Made by a program: the position numbers and the translations under genes. The notes below the pieces were generated by a model. It saw nothing but the letters and a program-made list of their open reading frames with translations. It ran no database searches and had not been told where the DNA came from. From Treponema sp. (GTDB lineage Bacteria > Spirochaetota > Spirochaetia > Treponematales > Breznakiellaceae), in the NCBI GenBank assembly GCA_031277045.1, contig JAISLX010000059.1, forward strand, positions 1-12,229: a stretch of 12,229 nucleotides of DNA, in the 5' to 3' direction. Shown piece after piece: positions 1 to 6,349 of the stretch; positions within the stretch are counted from its first letter, which is position 1; each line of letters starts with the position of its first letter.

Positions 1-120
1 CTTTTTAAGCCGGAAGAAACCTCAAACGAGCAGAATTCCCTCATAGACCGCATTTCTCAGGACTTCGTCCAACAGGTTAATCTTGCAATGGAGGCGGTTT
101 ACCGCCATTATAAGGGGTAG
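1..120 (+). CDS. 3' end of an unrecognised protein (partial)
   Basis: An open frame enters from the left edge in frame 1 and ends at TAG 118-120, giving the last 39 residues of a protein. The tail is hydrophilic and probably helical, with acidic, Gln and Asn residues first and a basic, aromatic end (…EAVYRHYKG). I do not recognise the family and see no motif. The frame is supported by reading cleanly to a stop just before a structured noncoding region. The final codons overlap the left arm of an inverted repeat (93-104 with 133-144) that could act in 3'-end formation. It converges on smc, which lies on the other strand. It could be any helical C-terminus, and no function is proposed. Confidence 0.5.
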   Translation, partial: LFKPEETSNEQNSLIDRISQDFVQQVNLAMEAVYRHYKG

Positions 121-391
121 AACCTCAAAGCACGGTAAACCGCCCGCAAGAACCAGGCGCCGAAACGGTCTCAGCCACCATTTACGGACTAATGCCGGGC
201 CGCGTTGGCCCTATGCACAACAGCCTGCGGCTGCTCCTATCGCGCAAGGGATAGGAGCGGAAATACCGAAGGTATTGGAGCGGATAGCCCGGTCCGGCCG
301 CAGGCCGGATACGCCCAAATCCGCAGGTTTAATCGTGTCAGAACATTAACAGCCTGTCGCGCTTGCCGGTTGTCTGCGCGAAACGCGGCAA
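93..391. repeat. Chain of short perfect inverted repeats in a convergent intergenic region
   Basis: This stretch between two convergent genes holds no convincing gene but many perfect hairpins: 93-104/133-144 (12 bp), 197-201/207-211 (5 bp), 221-225/229-233 (5 bp, loop TGC), 233-241/250-258 (9 bp), 262-267/271-276 (6 bp, loop GAA), 293-299/303-309 (7 bp, loop GCA) and 363-368/386-391 (6 bp, with an inner CGCG-AAA-CGCG). The 7-mer CCTGCGG or its complement occurs at 224-230, 298-304 and 321-327. GGAGCGGA is repeated at 254-261 and 277-284. No T-run follows any stem, so these are not classical intrinsic terminators. It could be a REP-like element family, a structured RNA or a bidirectional 3'-end barrier. 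Confidence 0.6.
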
Positions 392-395
392 ACTC

Positions 396-3359
396 CTAGC
401 TTACGCGGTCTTTCCCGCGGATAGGCCGCAGTTCCGCCTCGCTTACCAGGGCGGGATCGTCTATGCCCAGGGGGAGTTCCCGGCCGGTTTCGTATTCCAC
501 GTCTTCTTCTTCGTAAGGCGCTGATTCCGGAATTGGGGCCGACTGTTCTTCGTTTTCCAGCCGCACGGAAATCATCTTGCTTACCCCGGATTCTTCCATG
601 GTTACCCCCAGCATGGTGCTTGCCCCGGTAATGGTCCGCTTGTTGTGGGTGATAACGACAAACTGGCTTTTCCTGCCGAATTCCCGCAAAAGCTGCACAA
701 AGCGGCCCACGTTTGCCTCGTCCAGGGCGGCGTCAATCTCGTCCAGCAGACAGAAAGGCGAAGGCTTTACCATGTACGTGGCAAACAGTAACGCTACGGC
801 GGTCATGGATTTTTCCCCCCCGGAAAGAAGGTTGATATTCTCCAGCTTTTTTCCGGGCGGCTGGGCGTAGATCTCAATTCCCGATTCCAGTACATGATTT
901 TCGTCCAACAGGTGCAGTTTTGCCTGGCCCCCGCCAAAAAGGCGGCGGAACATGTTGTGGAAATTTTTTTTAATTTTATTGTAGGCCTTTATGAACATAT
1001 CGCTGGATTCCGCCCGGATTTCCGTGGTCAGGTTTTCCAGATCTTTCCGGGCCTTGTTCAGGTCTTCAAGCTGGTTTGTAAGAAAATCGTAGCGTTCCTT
1101 TACTTCCGCGAATTCCTCCGGGGCCATTAAGTTTACCGAACCTAAAGCCCGCAGCCGTTCCCGGCCCGCGGCAAGTTTTTCCCTCAGCTCCGCCGGAGAA
1201 GCGGTAATGGTGAAGGTCCGCTCCTCAAATTCCAACAGGTCCCGGGAATGGGTCTCCCGAAAGTTGTCCCGGATATTTTTAATTTCGGTTTCCGACTGAA
1301 CAAGTTCCAGGTGTATTTTTTCCAGGGATTCCTGAAGCTTGTTAAGCTGCGCCATTCGTTTTTTAATGGCTTCCTGTTTTCCCGCCACATCTCCGTTCCG
1401 TCTGGCTATGTCCTGTTCCAGTTTTTCCAGTTCCGCCGCAAGCCGCCGCCCTTTCTGCTCAATTTCCGCGATTTCTTCGTCCGCGGCAGCGATTCTTTCG
1501 TTTGTTTCCTCAAGCCGTTTCCGGTCCAGAAAAATCTCGTCACGGACTGTTTTAAGAAGCGCCTCCTGGCCCGCCAGTTCCCGGCGTATTAACCGGGCCT
1601 GCTCCTCGGCGGAGTGGGCCTGGGTCTCTATCCGCGCCCGGCTTATCCGCAGATCCTCCAGGGTTTTGCGGTACTCGTTGATCCGCTCCCCCAGGTCCAC
1701 GTTGTCCTGGCGCAGGGTACGGATCGTGTTTCGCCGCTCCTCAATGCCGTCTTTGACCAGCCGGATATTGGCATCCAGGGCGCGTTTTTGGGTGATGATT
1801 CCTTCGGGGGCAAGAAAATCATCAAGAAAAGCGGGGGAAGTTTTCCGGTATTTGTCGAAAAGCTCCAGGGACTTACCGGCCCCCAGAGCCGCTTCTTCCA
1901 GGGCTCCCGCCAGGCCGGCGGCAATGTGGGCAAGGTCCGCCGGCGCGGGTCCCCCGGCGCCCCCGCGTCCGGCGGCGGCGTCCGCAGCCGCCGCAAGGTC
2001 CCGCATCAGGGTTTCCCGGCCTGCCAGCAGGGTCCTTAACCGCCCCAGGGTTTCCGACAGTTCCGCTTCCAGGGTACGGCGTTCCGCCACCGAGTAGCCC
2101 GCCTCTTTAAGACCCGCGTCCAGGGCCGCCACAATATCATCCGTAATGGCCGCCAGGTCCTTTTCGTAACCGGCCTGTTCGGCCTCTTTGTGACGGATCT
2201 CCTCCTCCATCCGCAGAACCTGGCTTTCGTTATCCACAATGCGGGAACTAGCAAGTTGGATATTCTCCTGAAACGACGAAATATTGCCTTCAATATCTAC
2301 GGCCTTTTTCCGCAGATCCAGAACCGCCGCATCCTGATCTTCCGCGTCCGCGGCCAGTTCCTGGCTTTTTTCCAGTATGACTCGTTCCCGGCCTTCGTTC
2401 TGCCCAATCTTTCCCTGAATTTCCCCCTGCTGTTCCGCCAGAAATTTGGCCTCTTTTTCCCGGGCCCGTTTTTCCACCGCCAGGCCGTAAATATCTTTCT
2501 GGTATTCGACGAGTTTTTCCTCCATCAGGTTTACCTCGTCCATGTTTTCTTCCAGCGCCTTGCTTGCCGCCTCCATTTCCGCGCGGATAGAATCCCGCTC
2601 CGCTCCGCGCTTTGCCAGGCTTTCCTTGCGTACATCACTTTCGTATTTGAACTGTTTAAGTTTAAGCAGGTGAATATCCAACTCCAGGTTGAAATTCTCT
2701 TCCCGCAGGACCCGGTATTTGGCGGTTTTTTCGGATTGGGCTTTAAGACTGTCGTAGGAACGTTTAATTTCCCCCAGGATACCTTCCACCTGGCGCACGT
2801 TTTCTTCGGTCTTCGCCAGGTTCCGCTCCGCCTCGGCTCCCCGCAGCTTGTACCGGGTAATTCCCGCCGCTTCCTCGAACAGGTAGCGGCGTTCTTCCGG
2901 TTTGGAGGAAAGGACCTGATCGATCTTGCCCTGCTCCATTACCGAATAGGCCCCTTTGCCTACCCCGGTATCCCAGAAGAGTTCCCGCAGTTCCCGCAGC
3001 CGCACAGGCTGGGCGTTGATATAGTACTCGCTTTCGCCGGAACGGTAGAGCCGCCGCTTAATTTCAATTTCCGGCGCGTCCAGGGGCAGTAAACCCGTCT
3101 CGTTGGTGATGGTAAGCGTTACCTCCGCCACGTTAAGGGGTTTGCGGTTTTCCGTGCCGTTAAAGATCACGTCTTCCATCTTTTCGGCCCGCATTGCCCG
3201 GGATGCCTGTTCGCCCAGCACCCATTTAATGGCGTCTACCACATTGGACTTGCCGCAGCCATTGGGACCCAGAAGGGCGGTTATTCCGTCTGTAAATTCA
3301 ACCTGGGTCCGGTCAGGAAAGGACTTAAACCCGAATATATCTAATCGTTTCAGGAACAA
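396..3359 (-). CDS. smc: Chromosome segregation ATPase SMC, without a recognisable hinge domain
   Basis: SMC proteins fold and segregate the nucleoid, working as an ATPase dimer with ScpA/ScpB. The N-terminal head has Walker A (GPNGCGKS, residues 31-38). The C-terminal head has the signature LSGGEKS (845-851) and Walker B (LLDEID, 871-876), followed by VVITHNK. Two long heptad-rich arms (about 175-450 and 535-800) lie between them. They are joined at about 455-530 by an Ala/Gly/Pro-rich linker with no visible SMC hinge and no CXXC zinc hook. The length is 987 residues against roughly 1150-1200 for bacterial SMC, about the deficit expected from losing a hinge. The start is TTG at 3359, because MFLKRLDIFGFKSF is the classical SMC beginning and GGAG lies 6 nt upstream. 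An ATG at 3452 would add 31 atypical residues and falls on the predicted transcription start. An acidic tail (about 935-987) follows the head. Divergent from ugpC. Confidence 0.93.
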   Translation of the reverse strand: MFLKRLDIFGFKSFPDRTQVEFTDGITALLGPNGCGKSNVVDAIKWVLGEQASRAMRAEKMEDVIFNGTENRKPLNVAEVTLTITNETGLLPLDAPEIEIKRRLYRSGESEYYINAQPVRLRELRELFWDTGVGKGAYSVMEQGKIDQVLSSKPEERRYLFEEAAGITRYKLRGAEAERNLAKTEENVRQVEGILGEIKRSYDSLKAQSEKTAKYRVLREENFNLELDIHLLKLKQFKYESDVRKESLAKRGAERDSIRAEMEAASKALEENMDEVNLMEEKLVEYQKDIYGLAVEKRAREKEAKFLAEQQGEIQGKIGQNEGRERVILEKSQELAADAEDQDAAVLDLRKKAVDIEGNISSFQENIQLASSRIVDNESQVLRMEEEIRHKEAEQAGYEKDLAAITDDIVAALDAGLKEAGYSVAERRTLEAELSETLGRLRTLLAGRETLMRDLAAAADAAAGRGGAGGPAPADLAHIAAGLAGALEEAALGAGKSLELFDKYRKTSPAFLDDFLAPEGIITQKRALDANIRLVKDGIEERRNTIRTLRQDNVDLGERINEYRKTLEDLRISRARIETQAHSAEEQARLIRRELAGQEALLKTVRDEIFLDRKRLEETNERIAAADEEIAEIEQKGRRLAAELEKLEQDIARRNGDVAGKQEAIKKRMAQLNKLQESLEKIHLELVQSETEIKNIRDNFRETHSRDLLEFEERTFTITASPAELREKLAAGRERLRALGSVNLMAPEEFAEVKERYDFLTNQLEDLNKARKDLENLTTEIRAESSDMFIKAYNKIKKNFHNMFRRLFGGGQAKLHLLDENHVLESGIEIYAQPPGKKLENINLLSGGEKSMTAVALLFATYMVKPSPFCLLDEIDAALDEANVGRFVQLLREFGRKSQFVVITHNKRTITGASTMLGVTMEESGVSKMISVRLENEEQSAPIPESAPYEEEDVEYETGRELPLGIDDPALVSEAELRPIRGKDRVS

Positions 3360-3365
3360 GACAAA

Positions 3366-3369
3366 CTCC
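3366..3369 (-). promoter_or_regulatory. Ribosome binding site fixing the smc TTG start
   Basis: GGAG on the minus strand sits 6 nt before a TTG codon at 3359-3357. This spacing, together with the family-typical N-terminus that begins there, selects TTG over the in-frame ATG 93 nt upstream. Confidence 0.65.
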
Positions 3370-3458
3370 GTGTCCAGGCGAATTTCCTCCGCCGTATATT
3401 TGCCCAGTGTACCATCACGGGGGAAACCGTAGCAAGGTTTTGCCGGGCGCACAGATTT

Positions 3459-3488
3459 ATTATAGATACCATGGGAATACTATGTAAT
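3459..3488 (-). promoter_or_regulatory. Predicted sigma-70 promoter of smc
   Basis: On the minus strand a perfect -10 TATAAT (3464-3459) is preceded, after 18 nt, by ATTACA (3488-3483), a 4/6 match to the -35 consensus. Transcription would start near 3452, giving a leader of about 93 nt before the TTG start. A small hairpin (CAGGGA 3510-3515 with TCCCTG 3522-3527) lies just upstream and may be an operator. The remainder of the intergenic region to 3640 is GC-rich and holds no gene that I can support. Confidence 0.55.
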
Positions 3489-3650
3489 AAGGCAGGGGAT
3501 TTGGGCATACAGGGAGTATGTTCCCTGCGCCAATTTACCGCTGCTTTCGCCGCCGTCCGCGCGCCGGCCGGTTTTTTAAATTGAGCCGGCAGAGGCTTTC
3601 CCAAAACCAGCCGGTTTTTGAGAAAAACTCAACATTTTGTCAACTTTTTC

Positions 3651-3679
3651 TTGACTTTTCCTGGGACCGGATTTATCCT
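3651..3679 (+). promoter_or_regulatory. Predicted sigma-70 promoter of the ABC ATPase gene
   Basis: TTGACT (3651-3656) is followed after exactly 17 nt by TATCCT (3674-3679), giving a start near 3686. The -35 box is also the right half of an inverted repeat GTCAA-N7-TTGAC (3639-3655), a possible regulator site. Confidence 0.6.
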
Positions 3680-3681
3680 AG

Positions 3682-3704
3682 CCCTATAAACTAACCTTAT
3701 AGGG
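3682..3704 (+). promoter_or_regulatory. Perfect 8-bp inverted repeat at the ugpC transcription start and ribosome binding site
   Basis: CCCTATAA (3682-3689) and TTATAGGG (3697-3704) are exact inverted repeats separated by 7 nt. The left arm covers the predicted transcription start (about 3686). The right arm overlaps the Shine-Dalgarno AGGGGG (3701-3706), which is 7 nt before the ATG. As DNA it could be an operator blocking the promoter. As RNA it could hide the ribosome binding site, but only if transcription begins at or before 3682. Confidence 0.55.
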
Positions 3705-3713
3705 GGCCATTGT

Positions 3714-4817
3714 ATGGCAAAAGTAGAACTGAAAGGTATCGCTAAAGTGTACGAGGGTAATGTCCGCGCCGTGGACAATGCCAACATCGTGGTTGAAGAC
3801 AAGGAATTCGTTGTCTTTGTAGGTCCTTCCGGGTGTGGAAAATCCACCACCCTGCGTATGGTCGCCGGTCTGGAGGATATTACCGAAGGCGAACTGTACA
3901 TTGACGGGGAACTGATGAACGATGTTCCCCCCAAAGACCGGAACATCGCTATGGTGTTCCAGAATTACGCTCTGTATCCCCACATGACCGTTTATGACAA
4001 CATGGCCTTTGGACTGCGTATCAAGAAAGTCGAAAAGAGCGAAATTGAGCGCCGCGTTCGCGAGGCCGCCCGTATCCTGGATATTGAAAAATTCCTGGAT
4101 CGCAAGCCCAAGGCTCTTTCCGGCGGTCAGCGGCAGCGCGTTGCCGTAGGCCGGGCTATTGTCCGGAACCCCAAGGTGTTCCTGTTTGACGAACCCCTCT
4201 CCAACCTGGACGCCAAACTCCGTGTCCAGATGCGCGCCGAACTTTCCGACCTGCACCACCGGCTTAACGCCACGATGATCTACGTTACCCATGATCAGGT
4301 AGAGGCGATGACAATGGCAAACAAAATTGTGGTGATGAAAGACGGCAAAGTCCAGCAGATTGGGAGTCCCCTTCATCTTTACAATTACCCCGTCAACAAA
4401 TTTGTCGCGGGCTTTATCGGCTCCCCGCCGATGAATTTCCTGAGCCTTACCGTAACCGGCAAAGACGGCATTGTCCTTGGCGACGGCAGTTTTGAGCTTA
4501 GGCCCGCTCCGTCCCACGCGGAGCTTCTTCAAAGTTACAAAGACAAGACCGTTTATTTTGGAATACGGCCAGAGGATCTCAGGTATTCTGAAACCCCGGC
4601 GCCGAACAGTATTCCCGCGAAAATTACCGTTGTGGAACCCCTGGGGGCGGACATTCACCTGTGGCTCAACGCGGGAACCCAGCCGTTGGTCGCCCGTACC
4701 GATCCGCAGCATACTTTCAGGGTGGGGGATACGGTTACCCTTGTTCCCGACATGGAAAAGGCCCGGTTCTTTGACAGGGAAACGGAACTTTCCCTGTTCA
4801 AGGATAATTCCTTTTAG
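3714..4817 (+). CDS. ugpC: Carbohydrate-type ABC transporter ATP-binding protein (UgpC/MsmK/MalK family)
   Basis: This is the cytoplasmic ATPase subunit that powers import of sugars or glycerol-3-phosphate through a separate permease pair. The nucleotide-binding domain is complete: Walker A GPSGCGKST (37-45), Q-loop Q83 in VFQNYALYPHM, signature LSGGQRQR (135-142), Walker B VFLFDE (155-160), D-loop SNLD and switch histidine H193 (VTHD). A C-terminal regulatory domain of the TOBE/MalK type follows from about residue 235, with the family motif GIRPED. The length of 367 aa is normal. The start is set by AGGGGG 7 nt upstream of the ATG. No permease or binding-protein gene is adjacent, so it may serve several importers, as MsmK does in streptococci. 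The substrate cannot be deduced, and the symbol reflects the usual family naming. Confidence 0.9.
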   Translation: MAKVELKGIAKVYEGNVRAVDNANIVVEDKEFVVFVGPSGCGKSTTLRMVAGLEDITEGELYIDGELMNDVPPKDRNIAMVFQNYALYPHMTVYDNMAFGLRIKKVEKSEIERRVREAARILDIEKFLDRKPKALSGGQRQRVAVGRAIVRNPKVFLFDEPLSNLDAKLRVQMRAELSDLHHRLNATMIYVTHDQVEAMTMANKIVVMKDGKVQQIGSPLHLYNYPVNKFVAGFIGSPPMNFLSLTVTGKDGIVLGDGSFELRPAPSHAELLQSYKDKTVYFGIRPEDLRYSETPAPNSIPAKITVVEPLGADIHLWLNAGTQPLVARTDPQHTFRVGDTVTLVPDMEKARFFDRETELSLFKDNSF

Positions 4818-4879
4818 ACAGAGGCCTTCCCGAAACCAACAGAGTTTTGGGATTGGCTCTACATGAAGTATACACTCGC

Positions 4880-4908
4880 TTGAAGATTTCATCATCCCCG
4901 GCTACACT
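4880..4908 (+). promoter_or_regulatory. Predicted promoter placing the thrC-like start codon at +1 (leaderless)
   Basis: TTGAAG (4880-4885), a 17-nt spacer and TACACT (4903-4908) form a 4/6 + 4/6 sigma-70 promoter. The ATG begins 8 nt after the -10 box, where transcription should start. The only purine-rich stretch before the ATG (AGGG, 4911-4914) is 1 nt away, too close to act as a ribosome binding site. Confidence 0.5.
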
Positions 4909-4915
4909 TTAGGGC

Positions 4916-6304
4916 ATGCGGTTTGTGTCAACCAAAACCGGCGGCGCTTCCGTGTCCTTTAAAACGGCTGTTCTGCGCTGCCTGCCGGAAGAAGGCGGCC
5001 TTTTTGTTCCCGAATCGCCGCCGGATCTGCGCCAGTTTATACTCCACATGGACGAGGAAACCGGTTTTTCCGAAATGCTTTCTTCCCTTATACCCGTACT
5101 TTTTGAGGGAGAGCTTGATCCCGCCGCCGCCGCGAGGATAGCGGCAAGCGCCGCCGGTTTTAAGCCTGAGTTGATCCGCCTTGGCCCCGTGGATTCCGTC
5201 CGCGATGAAACCGGGGGTTCTGGCCGTGGACCGGGAGCTTCCGGCGAAAAGCCGGGTTCCGCGATAGACCGGATTTCTGTCCTTAATCTTTACAACGGCC
5301 CCACCGGGACTTTCCTTGATTTTGCCATTACGTTTTTGGCGGCGCTTCTGGAGGAGCTGCTTTCCGCCCGATTCGCCCGGACAATGGTTGTTTCCGCGGT
5401 ACGGGGGACGGGGATCAGTGTTGCCAGGGCCTTTCTTGGACGCCGGGGAATTACCGCGGCGCTGCTTTATCCGGAAAATTTTCCCACGCTCGGCATTGAT
5501 CCAAAAGACTGCATAAACCGGGGCGGAAACCTTATCCCCATACAGGTTGAAGGAACGGCCGACGACTGCCAGGATCTTGTTGCCGCCCTTATCAACGACA
5601 GGCCTTTCGCCGAGCGCCATAACATCACCAGCGCAAACGCCATTAATCCGGGGCGTCTTTTGTCCCAGGTTTTTTATTTTCTGTACAGCTTTATTCAACT
5701 TAAAAGAAGCCTTAGCGGAGAACTGGTGTTCAGCCTGCCGACCGGAAATTTGGGCAGTCTTATCACGGGACTCTATGCCTGGAAATTCGGGATGCCGGTA
5801 AACGGCTTTATCGCCGCAATGAACAGCAACAACGCGGCGGGCGGCTTTATCAGAGGGCAGGGATTCAGCCGGCAGTCGCTTGTCATCACCAATTCACCAC
5901 GGCTGGACATAACACGGCCGTCCAATCTTGAGCGGCTTGAAACTTTTTACCGGGAAGCTCCGGTAGTAATGAGGAATATGGTTTTTCCCGAAAGCATTGA
6001 TGACCAGATGACGCTGCAAACGATAAAAAAAGTACGGGAACGCCACGGGCTTTTTCTCGATCCCCAGAGCGCCGTGGCGTTTGCCGCCGCCGAAAAAATC
6101 GCCGCCGGCAGGGACTTTTACGGCGATATTGTGGTTTTTGCGACAGAACACCCCGCCCGCTATGCGGAAACAATTTACAAGGCTACGGGGGAACGTATCG
6201 CCGTTCCGGACAGGCTTAAAGCCATGGAACAAAAAACCGAACCCGTGGCCCGGATAAAAAACAGCCTTGAAAGCGTTGAAAGCGCCATAGCGGGCTGTTT
6301 CTGA
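4916..6304 (+). CDS. thrC: Threonine synthase-like protein lacking the PLP-binding lysine (probable pseudoenzyme)
   Basis: Threonine synthase converts O-phosphohomoserine to threonine using PLP. Family features run the full length: N-terminus MRFVSTK…SFKTAVL with GGLFVPE, NGPTGTF at 127-133, SANAIN (239-244) with GRLLSQ, the PLP-phosphate loop PTGNLG (275-280), RPSNLERL (334-341), DPQSAVA (382-388) and ATEHPARY (409-416). The length of 462 aa is normal. The key site is altered: the family's FKDF, whose Lys forms the PLP Schiff base (K107 in E. coli), reads F133-L134-D135-F136 with codon CTT at 5315-5317. The usual SGDTG loop reads AVRGTG (161-166). A Gly/Ser-rich insertion lies at about 99-116. 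The frame is undamaged, so this is not an obvious pseudogene. Threonine synthase activity is unlikely. It may be regulatory, may bind another ligand, or may use PLP differently. The symbol marks family membership only. No biosynthetic neighbours. Confidence 0.85.
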   Translation: MRFVSTKTGGASVSFKTAVLRCLPEEGGLFVPESPPDLRQFILHMDEETGFSEMLSSLIPVLFEGELDPAAAARIAASAAGFKPELIRLGPVDSVRDETGGSGRGPGASGEKPGSAIDRISVLNLYNGPTGTFLDFAITFLAALLEELLSARFARTMVVSAVRGTGISVARAFLGRRGITAALLYPENFPTLGIDPKDCINRGGNLIPIQVEGTADDCQDLVAALINDRPFAERHNITSANAINPGRLLSQVFYFLYSFIQLKRSLSGELVFSLPTGNLGSLITGLYAWKFGMPVNGFIAAMNSNNAAGGFIRGQGFSRQSLVITNSPRLDITRPSNLERLETFYREAPVVMRNMVFPESIDDQMTLQTIKKVRERHGLFLDPQSAVAFAAAEKIAAGRDFYGDIVVFATEHPARYAETIYKATGERIAVPDRLKAMEQKTEPVARIKNSLESVESAIAGCF

Positions 6305-6334
6305 CAAACAGGAGTATACCGGTAAAACCGTTCG

Positions 6335-6343
6335 TGGTATTAT
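6335..6343 (+). promoter_or_regulatory. Predicted extended -10 promoter placing the mscS-like start codon at +1
   Basis: TGG-TATTAT (6335-6343) is an extended -10 element with a 5/6 -10 box. No good -35 is visible; the hexamer at 17-nt spacing, TATACC 6315-6320, is poor, as often with extended -10 promoters. The ATG at 6350 is 7 nt after the -10 box, the expected transcription start, and nothing like a Shine-Dalgarno lies between. A small hairpin CGGT-AAA-ACCG (6320-6330) lies just upstream. Confidence 0.45.
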
Positions 6344-6349
6344 TACATT

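Noticed and set aside
83..399. Two short + strand open frames (83-349 and 205-399) in the hairpin region
   Set aside because: They run through palindromic noncoding sequence, one starts inside the end of the upstream gene, neither has a ribosome binding site, and the translations show no domain.
3360..3452. The longer smc start at ATG 3452
   Set aside because: It adds 31 residues not typical of SMC, falls on the predicted transcription start, and lacks the well-spaced GGAG that precedes TTG 3359.
3350..3604. A minus-strand 84-codon open frame upstream of smc
   Set aside because: It overlaps the smc promoter and start in another frame, and its sequence has no recognisable features.
3684..4895. 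A 403-codon open frame antisense to the ABC ATPase
   Set aside because: It is a shadow of the codon bias of the true gene, whose protein has every ABC motif. The antisense product resembles nothing and includes the promoter region of the real gene.
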